Part shown: piece by piece, positions 54,431-63,550 of the stretch
Position numbering within the stretch: position 1 is the stretch's first letter
Layout: every line of letters starts with the position of its first letter
From: Bacteriovorax sp. PP10
Lineage (GTDB): Bacteria; Bdellovibrionota; Bacteriovoracia; Bacteriovoracales; Bacteriovoracaceae
DNA length: 64,000 bases
NCBI RefSeq assembly: GCF_035013165.1
Contig: NZ_JAYGJQ010000002.1
Span: forward strand, 124,001-188,000
Direction of reading: 5' to 3'
Translations under genes and position numbers: made by a program
Notes under the pieces: generated by a model
What the model was told of the DNA's origin: nothing
Databases searched by the model: none
The model's input: the letters and a program-made list of their open reading frames with translations, nothing else

Positions 54431-55113
54431 AATTAATTTATCTCCTGGCCTTATTTTCTTTTTCAATTCAAGCAAGTGACATTCAATGCGATTTTTTTGC
54501 TGTTAATACTGATCAGTCTTGTACTCCATTTGGAGGAATCAAACTCGATGTTCCTATGGCAAAACAAAAAAGGCCTTTAAGTTGTGAAGCGGCCGCGCTG
54601 ACATCGGCACTGAATTATTTTGGTGCAGATACAACTGAAGAGAAAATTATTGAGCAAATGCCTTTTGATAAAACTTTAAAGACAAAAGACGTATGGGGAG
54701 ACCCCAACCTTGGATTTGTAGGTGATATTGATGGACGCTCTATTATCTCAGGGTACGGTATCTACTGGAAGCCTATCGCGAGACTTTCTTCTCAATGGAA
54801 AAAAGCAGATTGGATTATAAACGGATCAATAAAAGATATAACTGATCAGATCAAACAAAAGAGACCTGTCTTGGTATGGATATCTGCTCTTAAAGATGCC
54901 GACATTATTTTTTGGAAAACGACTTCAGGGAAACGCGTTCGGGCCCTACAGGACCAGCATGTGATTGTAGTGAGTGGGTATGAAGGTTCGGCAGAACTGC
55001 CTCTTGGATTTCATGTTATGGACCCAGACGAAGGGATGAGATTTATGGATTACAATGACTTCATTGCCAGATGGGATCGATTCGAAAGACCGGCCGTGGT
55101 TTTTAAAGACTAA
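54427..55113 (+). CDS. Secreted C39-family peptidase-like protein
   Basis: A 228-residue protein with a signal peptide (residues 1-17). The papain-like C39 triad is visible: Cys53 in RPLSCEAAALTSALNYFG, His178 in QDQHVIVVSGY and Asp199 in FHVMDPDEG. C39 enzymes cut double-glycine leader peptides when fused to transporters; free secreted forms are less understood. It is the last gene of the PqqD-like operon, coupled by ATGA, and would act in the periplasm. Its stop interlocks with that of the convergent membrane protein. Confidence 0.85.
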   Translation: MKLIYLLALFSFSIQASDIQCDFFAVNTDQSCTPFGGIKLDVPMAKQKRPLSCEAAALTSALNYFGADTTEEKIIEQMPFDKTLKTKDVWGDPNLGFVGDIDGRSIISGYGIYWKPIARLSSQWKKADWIINGSIKDITDQIKQKRPVLVWISALKDADIIFWKTTSGKRVRALQDQHVIVVSGYEGSAELPLGFHVMDPDEGMRFMDYNDFIARWDRFERPAVVFKD

Positions 55114-56780
55114 ATTTTTGTCAGTTTAATCAAAGTGTATTCACGAGAGATCGCTGGATAGTCGTAATGTTTTACAATATCCATTTTTATTTTATTTTTT
55201 AGCAATGTCGCTTCTACGTCGGCTTCACTCACTTTTAAATAGGTCGCAAGATCTGTCGCAATTCCTAATTCTTTAGATGAAAGAATGTAAAACTCTTGGG
55301 CCGGGAAGTGTGAGAGAAATCCTATGAAGTTTTCTTTAGAGGGGATTTTACTATATTTCCAATTGACGTGAATGGGTTTGATTTTCTCCTGAGAGAAAAA
55401 TTCAATTTGTCCGATATCAAGATAGTAAAGTGTGACTAATTGTTTCTCTTTGAGAATTCCGCTTTCATTCCAGTCTTTAACCATACAATCGTAGGCCCAA
55501 ACACATTTATTAAAGCTATGAGAGTATTTATTAAACTCAGTATTCCAGTTATAGAAACCGATAATTCGTGTAATGAAAAAGAATCCAAAGAGAGTATAAA
55601 ATAACATCTTTTTTGCGAGAATTTTTTCTTTATCCAGGAATATGAATAAAACCAACATGAGTAATGCAAGCCCTTGCCCCATATAACCGAGTAAGTCTTC
55701 ATTTAGTCCACTTGCCACTACACATGTACCTAACACGAATAAGAAAATGAAGCCGATGAGACGGGCGATGTCTTGAGGTTTAGTAAAAGCAATAATAAAT
55801 CCTACTGTCGCTATAGCTTGTAGGGCGCCTTGAATAAGAAGGGTCTTATTAATATTAGTGGGAAAAGTCGGATTTAAAGACATGATATGGGAAAAAGTAA
55901 AACCTGGGACAAATTGATTTAGAGCAAAGTATTTAAAAACATCTAAATTGAATTGAGACGGCTTGATAAGCGTTTTTTCATGTCCTAGAAGATAGAAAAA
56001 ATCTTGAAAGTTAGTCACAAAGATAAAGAGGATTAAGAAAGGGATTGCCCCTTGGATGATGTACTTAATATTTGAGAATACTTTCTTAAAGGAAAGAATA
56101 AAAAATATTGGAAGAAGAATGACCGCGGCCAGCTTTATATAAAGAGTTAAACCAAATAAAAATCCTATTCGCCTAAAGTCCGTTTTACTCTCAGCCTTTT
56201 GAAAGATAAAGAGAGCAAGAATAATGACAGCAAAAGAAGCGTAATCATCGGGGAAAAAGGGATAAGTAAAATAAAGTAGCTGAGGAGTCGTCAATGCTAC
56301 TAAGACAAAAGGGATTGTGAGCTCTGAGCTTTTTTTAACTATTACTAAAGCTAAGACGAAAGTCATTATAGATAAAATCCATGGAAGGATGATCAGACCT
56401 ATCGCGGAAGGAAACAAACGAGAAAATTGGCCAGAAATATAATGTGGTATTCCCGAGGCGCGTGTATGCAATAGGATTGGATAGATTCTTTCACTGCTCT
56501 TATAATAGAGACTCGGTTTGCTTTTAACATTCTCTATGATTCCAAGCGCGGCCTTTGAGTCATAGTTCAAGAAAGTATCGTCAGGCACAAGATTTTCCAG
56601 CTTAAAGTCACTTCCTACAGGAAAATGCTCCCATTCAATAATAGAAGCTTTTTTTGTTAATTGCCCTGCAGCTTCATTACTACCTAGATTATTGGCCTTA
56701 GATAAATAATAAAATGAGACAATACTAAAGAGTACTGTGGCGATGATAAGGAATAGGGAATTTGGACGTGCTAATTTCAT
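55110..56780 (-). CDS. Polytopic membrane protein, GT-C-like glycosyltransferase candidate
   Basis: A 556-residue protein with about ten hydrophobic segments. A large first periplasmic loop with several acidic residues (NLVPDDTFLNYD) and a soluble C-terminal domain of about 130 residues are in the style of GT-C transferases using lipid-phosphate sugars. No family motif is firm. It lies three bases behind the CDP-glycerol-transferase-like gene, so the two are one operon. Confidence 0.55.
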   Translation of the reverse strand: MKLARPNSLFLIIATVLFSIVSFYYLSKANNLGSNEAAGQLTKKASIIEWEHFPVGSDFKLENLVPDDTFLNYDSKAALGIIENVKSKPSLYYKSSERIYPILLHTRASGIPHYISGQFSRLFPSAIGLIILPWILSIMTFVLALVIVKKSSELTIPFVLVALTTPQLLYFTYPFFPDDYASFAVIILALFIFQKAESKTDFRRIGFLFGLTLYIKLAAVILLPIFFILSFKKVFSNIKYIIQGAIPFLILFIFVTNFQDFFYLLGHEKTLIKPSQFNLDVFKYFALNQFVPGFTFSHIMSLNPTFPTNINKTLLIQGALQAIATVGFIIAFTKPQDIARLIGFIFLFVLGTCVVASGLNEDLLGYMGQGLALLMLVLFIFLDKEKILAKKMLFYTLFGFFFITRIIGFYNWNTEFNKYSHSFNKCVWAYDCMVKDWNESGILKEKQLVTLYYLDIGQIEFFSQEKIKPIHVNWKYSKIPSKENFIGFLSHFPAQEFYILSSKELGIATDLATYLKVSEADVEATLLKNKIKMDIVKHYDYPAISREYTLIKLTKI

Positions 56781-56783
56781 GGC

Positions 56784-58031
56784 CTATAAATCTTTGCGCT
56801 CGAGTGACTTAGTGTCAACTTGGATTGTAGCCCCTAAAGAGGGAAGGTAAGTAAGCTTCTTTTGATGCCATTCTTCATTGTTGTAAAAGTCGTTGAGGTC
56901 CTGATGGATATTATTATGATAATCAGTTTTTAAAATAAACTGATCTTTATAAAAACCATAAATATCCTCGGGGTTTTGATCAATACTCATTCCAATACAA
57001 GGAATTCCTTTCGCAATCAGATCAATATGAGCACTCGTATTACCCGCAATGGCTAAATCCCAATCTGTATGAAAATTTAACCAGTCGGTTGGAGCTAAGA
57101 CTGAGATCTTACTATTTGCCCTTAAGTTCTGAGTCAAGTCACTCGAGAAAATAAGATTCGGGTGAGGACGTATTTCGATACGAACTTCTGGATGAATGCT
57201 TCCAATCTGTTTAATGAGATTGATAATTTTTGATTCAACTGGATTCAAGGAAAGGACAATGCCGACCACTTGAATTTTAGGAACTGGAATCTTAAGCGCC
57301 TGTACAGGATAATAAGCTCCAACATTACTTATAAGAGGATGAGAAGAAATAAATGGTTTGATTCTATCAATCAGCGCATCTCCCTGAGCAACGACTTGGT
57401 TATGAAAGAATAATCCTAAGTCAGAGTCGAGAAAACCATGGTTGATGTAAATAATTTTATGACCATGCTTTTGAGCGGCCAGTGCAATGCCAATCACATT
57501 AGGATTACTTTCGGTTGAAATAATCAGAGGGACTGAAGCTTGTTTTGTTATTTTACCTGTTAAACTATAAAAAAATAAAAACTGACTCTGTCTGGTTCCA
57601 ATAAGAATCCCATTTTTTTGAATAAGTTTTGCAGCTAACCTGAAAAGCCTAAAAGAGAACCCAATGTGGCCCAAAAATTGTTTTAAGACCCAAAAGTTAA
57701 TTGTTTTAGAAAATGTAATAAATCCAGAATAAGAAAATTGCTCGTTTGATAGTCGGGCCTTAATACAGCGGATTTCATTATTGTGTTCGTAGATTGTAAT
57801 AAACTGATGATGACTTTTAAAATCCAATGAGACCTTAAGAGTGTTAAGAAGGGCATAAAAGGAAAATAAGTAAGAAATCAGTTTCTGATAGAGGCGTGTT
57901 CGGATAAAAGGATTTTTTAGAATCAATTGATACAGGAAAGAAGTATCAATATAGTTCTGAAAAAGGATAACTCTATGCTTAGAGCTATCTTTCATTTTTA
58001 TGCTTTTTAATCCTAAAAATAAATGGCCCAT
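56784..58031 (-). CDS. CDP-glycerol glycerophosphotransferase-like / capsule GT-B-type protein
   Basis: A 415-residue paralog of the product at 36412. Shared blocks are ISTESNP, YINHGFLDSDLGLFFH, EIRPHPN and NTSAHIDLIAKGIPC. The N-terminal third is more variable, and both start with a G[LH]L[YF]LGL-like sequence. The likely role is transfer of a phosphopolyol or sugar to a surface polymer. It is the first gene of a two-gene minus-strand operon and is divergent from a membrane protein gene, mirroring the arrangement at 34848-37647. Confidence 0.65.
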   Translation of the reverse strand: MGHLFLGLKSIKMKDSSKHRVILFQNYIDTSFLYQLILKNPFIRTRLYQKLISYLFSFYALLNTLKVSLDFKSHHQFITIYEHNNEIRCIKARLSNEQFSYSGFITFSKTINFWVLKQFLGHIGFSFRLFRLAAKLIQKNGILIGTRQSQFLFFYSLTGKITKQASVPLIISTESNPNVIGIALAAQKHGHKIIYINHGFLDSDLGLFFHNQVVAQGDALIDRIKPFISSHPLISNVGAYYPVQALKIPVPKIQVVGIVLSLNPVESKIINLIKQIGSIHPEVRIEIRPHPNLIFSSDLTQNLRANSKISVLAPTDWLNFHTDWDLAIAGNTSAHIDLIAKGIPCIGMSIDQNPEDIYGFYKDQFILKTDYHNNIHQDLNDFYNNEEWHQKKLTYLPSLGATIQVDTKSLERKDL

Positions 58032-58064
58032 CGACAGCGTTTCCCTTCCAGATTATTTAGTAAT

Positions 58065-58094
58065 ATAATAGATCAAAAAAATGGATAATTTCAA
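58065..58094 (-). promoter_or_regulatory. Possible promoter for the 58031-55110 operon
   Basis: On the minus strand TTGAAA (58094-58089), an 18-base spacer and TATTAT (58070-58065), 33 bases before the ATG. Five of six positions match at each box. Confidence 0.5.
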
Positions 58095-58119
58095 TTTAGT
58101 TTCAAAGATGTTGTAGAAA

Positions 58120-59589
58120 ATGAAAAAAGTCGTGAGTGACCTGTTCCACAGTAAAAAGAACGCCTACCTTTCAAAGGTTTTTGCGGCCGTCTTACTTGCT
58201 GTCTTCTACCTGCATTATAAACTGGCCTTTATCCTGGAGCCTTCTTCTTTCGACATGATCCTGGAGCTCACGACATTAAAACTAGCTCCATTTTTAAAAT
58301 CTTCAATTGTATTAAGTAACTACCGGCCACAACTTGGAGATCTTACGTTTCTTATCACTGGAGGAGCGGCAAAGACCTTTGGGATCATTGGTGGGTATGT
58401 TATTCGTTATGTTCTTTTTGTTCTTAATATCGTGGTCTTTTTCCATGTTTTTAAAGAGTACTTAGAAGATAAAAAATTAAATTATAAAAACTCAATTTTC
58501 TTTCTTATGACATCAGGTCTGACATTTTTTGCCATGATTAAGTATTTTTATGTCGTCGATTTTTTAACGGCACTTCTCTTTTCTTTTATAAGCTTGCTCG
58601 TTATCTTGCAAAATAGATCTAAAATGACTGCTTTTGTTTGTGTTGTAATCGCGATTTATTTTAAATTCTCTATTCTCATCTTTTTATTTCCTTTATTGGT
58701 GATTGGGCAAAGAAACCATAAAGAATTGTTTAAATATGTCATGCCGATTTCTCTGGCCACCGCTCTAGGGTTGGGTATGTTCTTTATGAAGAGCGTAGAT
58801 CATGTCTTAGGACAGCGTGGATTGTTTACAATTCTAAGTCACGAAGGGATTTTGAATTTCATTGCGGTAAATATTTTTGCACCATGGGAATTTTTTAAGT
58901 TCTTTGATCAGTCTGTCGCAAATTATTCATTACAATGGTCACCTTATATTATTATCAAACTAGTTTTAATTTTAGTTCTAGCTTCAATGATCTTCATTAA
59001 GAATAAACTAAACGCCATCGTCGATTTCTTATGTGTATTGGCCTCGCTCATTGGAATAATTGCCATTCAGCCACATGATCCATGGTTTCACGATATTAGT
59101 TTTTACGTTGGAATGATTGGATTACTTGCCATGGTGATGGCATGGAAATACAAAACAATTATCTTTGGCCGAAATCTATCAATCGTGGTCATTGCTCTTT
59201 TTCTGGGAGATTTTTACTACTGGAATCAATCTATTAAAAGTGTTGGACTAGTTACAACGAAACTTGAGCTACAAGACTCAATTAAGCGTGAAGTGGCGAT
59301 GAACAATGTCACAGACCTTTATTTGTATTGCATGAATAATATAGGCGAGTTCGAATGGAATTTAAGAGGTAATCAAAATTTAAAGATTCATTACGTTTTA
59401 GACGCCCAAGACCTACAAGGAAATTTGAATCGTCCGGTGACTTCAAAATCCCTTTGGCTTTTTCCTAAAAAATGCCTTCATGAAAACCCGCCTCAAAGTA
59501 TAGGGAATGACCCTTCTATGAGCGCTTCTTTTAAAAGAGAATTCTATTTAAATTCGATGGAGTATTACAGGCTTTATTCTAATTACTAA
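58120..59589 (+). CDS. Polytopic membrane protein of the glycan locus
   Basis: A 489-residue protein with about eleven hydrophobic helices and a C-terminal periplasmic-type domain of about 110 residues containing two cysteines. The overall plan resembles GT-C transferases. There is no clear DE or DD motif in the first loop (SSFDMILELT is the closest). It does not align clearly with the membrane proteins at 34848 or 55110. It is divergent from the CDP-glycerol-transferase-like gene, and its last 11 bases overlap the convergent radical SAM gene. Confidence 0.55.
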   Translation: MKKVVSDLFHSKKNAYLSKVFAAVLLAVFYLHYKLAFILEPSSFDMILELTTLKLAPFLKSSIVLSNYRPQLGDLTFLITGGAAKTFGIIGGYVIRYVLFVLNIVVFFHVFKEYLEDKKLNYKNSIFFLMTSGLTFFAMIKYFYVVDFLTALLFSFISLLVILQNRSKMTAFVCVVIAIYFKFSILIFLFPLLVIGQRNHKELFKYVMPISLATALGLGMFFMKSVDHVLGQRGLFTILSHEGILNFIAVNIFAPWEFFKFFDQSVANYSLQWSPYIIIKLVLILVLASMIFIKNKLNAIVDFLCVLASLIGIIAIQPHDPWFHDISFYVGMIGLLAMVMAWKYKTIIFGRNLSIVVIALFLGDFYYWNQSIKSVGLVTTKLELQDSIKREVAMNNVTDLYLYCMNNIGEFEWNLRGNQNLKIHYVLDAQDLQGNLNRPVTSKSLWLFPKKCLHENPPQSIGNDPSMSASFKREFYLNSMEYYRLYSNY

Positions 59590-60700
59590 CACTCTGACGG
59601 CTTTGTTTTAGCTTTTCTATATATGTGATGTAGTCGATATAAAAACTGCGAGAATCAGTACCTGAAATCTTATTCAAGATGCTTTTAAGATGGTTTATTT
59701 CATAGTGATATTGAGGATCGTTAACAACGAGATTATCAAGAGCAGTATTAATCAGGCCCAATCCATAATCGAAATCTTTTTTAGGAAGAACTGAGGGATG
59801 CAAGTAAGGCTGATTTTCGATTTCAATGAAAACGGGAAGTATATTTTTGTTCTTTAGCTTAAGAGTGCTATAAAACTTGATAAGTTTATCAATATGATTC
59901 CAATTGAAAGCACTAATGACAGAGTGAACTTTTATTGTGGTGTTAGGTAAGTTAAGCGCTGAAAGCTTCTGTAAATTACTAGTAATCAAACTCCATTTAG
60001 CTGGATGACGAATAAACTCATAATTTTCTTCAACAGAGTCAATACTTAAAAGCAGCTCAACCGATTCGAATTTACTAAGTAAGTCCTCTAAGTTTTTTGG
60101 GACTATGGTTAGGTTCGTAAAAAGGCGCAAGTGAATATTTTTAGCAAAGGCAGAAGCCGCTACAAAATGGATAATTTCCAGGGCCCTTTTACTAAGGAAG
60201 GGCTCACCACCAGTAATGGTTAACATTTTTAGATCAGGCAAGAGACTCTTAATGTTTTCATCTGAAAAATTAATTTCCCATTTACCAACTCGAGGAATAT
60301 TTAATTTTCCTGAGTAAAAGTCATCAAGCTTATAAGAGTAATATGATGAGCACATAGCACATTCAAGGTTACAGTTATTGTCTACGGTTAGATCCAGGTA
60401 CTCGACCTTAATAGGAGCTTCTTGATTAAATTTAAATTTTGCCAGGTATTCCTGTCTTGGAGAAAAACCACCTGCCTTTTCTGTGTCAAAACATGTCATA
60501 CAGTCGTGAGGCACAATCCCTTTTTGCATCTTATCTCTAAGATCCTGGTTGTGCTTTAATTGGATAATTTCTTCTGAGCTAAGATTATCATGCAAATTAT
60601 TTTCCATGCTTCCATTTTGGTGACAGCACGCTCTTAAGGTCGACTTTGGGCCAAAGCAAAGAGACATCCATGGAATAGGGCAGATGAACTTATTTTCCAT
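59579..60700 (-). CDS. Twitch-domain radical SAM protein
   Basis: A 373-residue protein. Twitch cysteines are Cys7 (ICPIPW), Cys25/26, Cys67 and Cys70. The radical SAM cluster is Cys110, Cys114 and Cys117 (CNLECAMC), with ITGGEPF. It is the last gene of a three-gene operon behind the amidinotransferase and the B12-type radical SAM enzyme, each junction a one-base TAATG overlap. This suggests that it acts on a guanidino or amidino-transfer product. Confidence 0.87.
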   Translation of the reverse strand: MENKFICPIPWMSLCFGPKSTLRACCHQNGSMENNLHDNLSSEEIIQLKHNQDLRDKMQKGIVPHDCMTCFDTEKAGGFSPRQEYLAKFKFNQEAPIKVEYLDLTVDNNCNLECAMCSSYYSYKLDDFYSGKLNIPRVGKWEINFSDENIKSLLPDLKMLTITGGEPFLSKRALEIIHFVAASAFAKNIHLRLFTNLTIVPKNLEDLLSKFESVELLLSIDSVEENYEFIRHPAKWSLITSNLQKLSALNLPNTTIKVHSVISAFNWNHIDKLIKFYSTLKLKNKNILPVFIEIENQPYLHPSVLPKKDFDYGLGLINTALDNLVVNDPQYHYEINHLKSILNKISGTDSRSFYIDYITYIEKLKQSRQSVSN

Positions 60701-61782
60701 TAGCTAAAATAATCCTCAAGTACTTCTTCGCGATTCAAATCAAGAGTTACACAGTGGTTTCCTCCACTGAATAATCTTGAATGACGTAAACGAACATGAA
60801 TGACTTCAAAGTTATGTTTTTCTAATAATTTTTCAAGTGCAAAATTAGGATCTTTATTTTCACTGAAAATAAGAACCTTATTAGGCCCTAAGGGAAGAAC
60901 ATTAGTATAGATGCTAGTGCTCGCGAGGCTTAGACCTTCGGACGGTTTACATTTTTCAGGAACAATAATTCGATCCCATTTCTGAAGAGCAGGTGGAAGC
61001 ATGTCGATTTTTGAAATCATTTTATCCGGGTCAATAAGTAATTTCCCTGGGGCAAGTGGCATTAACATACTGTCGATATGATGATCAGTAATGTTGATCT
61101 GATGCAGGCGAAACTCTGATCCAATAATTGACTTAAGCCAGTTAAAACCAAGTTGATGATTTTTATTGGCCACATTCATCAAAATATCTTTACCAAATTT
61201 TAAGCACTGAGCTCCATCAAACATAATCTCATAATCTTTTTCTAGAGAGTCGTAGTGATTCCAGTCGATATTAATGTTGTTTGTTTCTCTGGCATATTCC
61301 AGGTCGAAAGAAGTCTCTTTCATCATCGGACGAGGGGCTGAAATCCAAGCAGCACCTTCCATAAACTTCTTGTAGAAGATTGGCTTTAAGAGATCGTTTT
61401 CAAAATATCTCTTTCTCCAGATACATGGAGTCTCGATAATTTTATTTCCAATAACGAAAACCTGGTCTCTTGGATTGTCACAAGGTGAAGTATGATCCTT
61501 AAAATAAGGAGTTGAAAATTCTTCAACATTCATAAGTTTGTTAGGTCTATGAACAATGATTCCCATTGAACTTAATGTAGAGGCCAGATCATCTAAATCC
61601 TGCTGGCGCTCTTCGATGAGTTTTTGCTGAAGGACAATAGAGTTCTTAAGAAAAACGTCTTTAATATTATTATTAAAAAATAATTTAAAAGAGAGATCAA
61701 TATTGTGAGGAGACATATTAAAAACAGAGCCAACAATGACTTCTTTTAAAGGTCCCCATTCAGTATAGATATTAACAGTCAT
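60700..61782 (-). CDS. Arginine amidinotransferase (AGAT/StrB-type)
   Basis: A 360-residue enzyme of the glycine/inosamine amidinotransferase family. These move the amidino group of arginine to an amine, giving ornithine and a guanidino compound. Family features are intact: the PRDQVFVIGNKIIE block (104-117), AP[RK]P.M near 150, catalytic acid in FDGAQ (Asp189), His235 in DHHIDSMLMPL and the nucleophile Cys344 in SGGNHCVTLD. In streptomycin biosynthesis the relative StrB1 acts on an amino-cyclitol made by a DegT-type aminotransferase, and such aminotransferases are present here. The acceptor is unknown. Confidence 0.88.
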   Translation of the reverse strand: MTVNIYTEWGPLKEVIVGSVFNMSPHNIDLSFKLFFNNNIKDVFLKNSIVLQQKLIEERQQDLDDLASTLSSMGIIVHRPNKLMNVEEFSTPYFKDHTSPCDNPRDQVFVIGNKIIETPCIWRKRYFENDLLKPIFYKKFMEGAAWISAPRPMMKETSFDLEYARETNNINIDWNHYDSLEKDYEIMFDGAQCLKFGKDILMNVANKNHQLGFNWLKSIIGSEFRLHQINITDHHIDSMLMPLAPGKLLIDPDKMISKIDMLPPALQKWDRIIVPEKCKPSEGLSLASTSIYTNVLPLGPNKVLIFSENKDPNFALEKLLEKHNFEVIHVRLRHSRLFSGGNHCVTLDLNREEVLEDYFS

Positions 61783-63407
61783 TAGTAGAGATTCTTCCTT
61801 CTAATGGCGAATGGAAATAAAATAACGCCAATATATGTTTTTGTAAGGGCCACTTTTATATTTGGTATCTGCTTATAAGATTGAATCAAATGCTGAATCA
61901 TTGTCTGAGTAAACAGAATTGGATTCTTTAATGTATATAATAACCAGTTGATCCCGCTGATTAAAATATAAAGAGATTGAAAGCGTTTATATTCTTTATT
62001 CAGGTGTTTTAAATCAAATTCCTCATTCTCAATCATCATCTCAAGTGTCACCAATGTTGGGATATTTGAAATTTTATGATTGTGATATTTTAACGTCTGA
62101 GTTTCCATCGCCTTATTATATAAAGCAGTCCCTTCATAAGGTCGGGCGATATTTAAATGAGGGCGAGTTTTGTATTTCCAAAATAGTGTTAAAGCGACAT
62201 TAATAGTTTTTCTGATGTCTTGCTTGGTTTCCCCTGGAAATCCAATGATAAAAAACGCACCAGTATCAAGTTTAGCTTTGTAACATCTTTTTAAATTTTT
62301 AATAGACTCTTCAAGATTAAGATCTTTTTTTACAATCTCATCAATAACTTTTTGCACTCCACTTTCAATTCCAAAAAGTAAGTATGTACAGCCGGATTTA
62401 ATGGCCAGAGCAAGGGATTCATCATCAAGGATATCTCCGCGAACACCATTAGGCGTATCCCAGGTAATCTTTAATTTATTTTCAATAATCAATCGGCAGA
62501 TCTTTTTAAACCTTGAAAGATTAAGAGTGAGGTTGTCATCGTCAAAGTTAAAATGTTTAACATCATAATTGTCGACCAGATACTTAATCTCTCTGACAAC
62601 ATACTCAGGGGAGTTGTATCTAAAAGGACTTCCCATATGAATCTGAATAGAGCAGAAAACACATTTAAAAGGGCATCCACGACTAGTGATGAAATTGATG
62701 CTTTGATTAGACTTAGGATAGCTGTAGCTAATCCTTGGAGAGAAGTTAACCAAGTTTACATTGAAGTATTTTTTTAAATCAATGAACTCATAGTTAGGAC
62801 GAACTTCATCAAGATGAAGAATTAAAGGCTCAGAGGCGTTTCTTTTAACTTTTCCTTCTGATCTATAAGCGACACCCGGGACACTCGTCATATCCTGATT
62901 AGCTTGAATAGAGGTTAAAAGATTTTTAAATATTTTTTCCCCTTCACCCAACGCAATTAAATCAATATGAGGTGAATTGTTTAAGTATCTTTCAAACTTA
63001 GCTGTAGGATCGGCCCCACCAACTAGAATTTTAGCATGCGGGTATTTTTTCTTTAAAATTTCAACTGATTCAAGTGTCGATGAATAAAGATGAGAGAACA
63101 TTACACTTATGCCAATAACATCAGGAATGAAGTCTGCCGGGATGTTATGAATTTCTTCCGACATATGTCTACCCCAGGTAAAATCATTTACCGGGAATGC
63201 CAGAGTTTTCACATCGGGGAATACTCCATTGACTAATGGATCTAAGATCATGCATTCAGTATTTTCTATGTTCTTACAAATATCCGCGAGAAATAACAGT
63301 CCAATGGGTGCGCTCACTCTGCAAACGCGCATCAGGTCCTGATAATTAAGATTGTGATAGTTTTCGTGAGGACGAGTCAGAAGTACTTTAAGTTTAGAAT
63401 TTACCAT
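61782..63407 (-). CDS. B12-binding-type radical SAM protein
   Basis: A 541-residue enzyme. The N-terminal Rossmann-like cobalamin-type domain (about residues 5-160: ADFIPDVIGISVMFSHLY, ILVGGADPT, LIALGEGEK) lacks an obvious DxHxxG. The radical SAM core has Cys245, Cys249 and Cys252 (CPFKCVFC), and a helical C-terminal extension follows (FIIGFPGETKQD, then residues 430-541). BchE-like relatives methylate or cyclise unactivated carbons. It heads the operon with amidinotransferase and twitch radical SAM, so methylation or rearrangement of a guanidino compound is a possible role; this is inference. Confidence 0.88.
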   Translation of the reverse strand: MVNSKLKVLLTRPHENYHNLNYQDLMRVCRVSAPIGLLFLADICKNIENTECMILDPLVNGVFPDVKTLAFPVNDFTWGRHMSEEIHNIPADFIPDVIGISVMFSHLYSSTLESVEILKKKYPHAKILVGGADPTAKFERYLNNSPHIDLIALGEGEKIFKNLLTSIQANQDMTSVPGVAYRSEGKVKRNASEPLILHLDEVRPNYEFIDLKKYFNVNLVNFSPRISYSYPKSNQSINFITSRGCPFKCVFCSIQIHMGSPFRYNSPEYVVREIKYLVDNYDVKHFNFDDDNLTLNLSRFKKICRLIIENKLKITWDTPNGVRGDILDDESLALAIKSGCTYLLFGIESGVQKVIDEIVKKDLNLEESIKNLKRCYKAKLDTGAFFIIGFPGETKQDIRKTINVALTLFWKYKTRPHLNIARPYEGTALYNKAMETQTLKYHNHKISNIPTLVTLEMMIENEEFDLKHLNKEYKRFQSLYILISGINWLLYTLKNPILFTQTMIQHLIQSYKQIPNIKVALTKTYIGVILFPFAIRRKNLY

Positions 63408-63459
63408 ACGTATTGATCGTCTTTGTGGTTCAAGAACTTGGGAATTGATGACTTCAAAT

Positions 63460-63488
63460 AGTGTATTTTTATTTTATGGAAGTTGCAA
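63460..63488 (-). promoter_or_regulatory. Promoter of the B12-rSAM/amidinotransferase operon
   Basis: On the minus strand TTGCAA (63488-63483), a 17-base spacer and TACACT (63465-63460), about 50 bases before the ATG. The same -10 sequence occurs before the S74 gene. Confidence 0.45.
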
Positions 63489-63511
63489 GGGCGCATTGGG
63501 AAAGATGAGAA

Positions 63512-63541
63512 GCTATGCCCAAGGAAACCTTTGAGCATAGC
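63512..63541 (-). terminator. Hairpin after the DUF4142-type gene
   Basis: Outer arms GCTATGC/GCATAGC and an inner stem AAGG/CCTT with an AAA loop form a strong structure 9 bases after the stop. Only a weak T-rich stretch follows on the minus strand. Confidence 0.5.
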
Positions 63542-63550
63542 AAATGGTAA

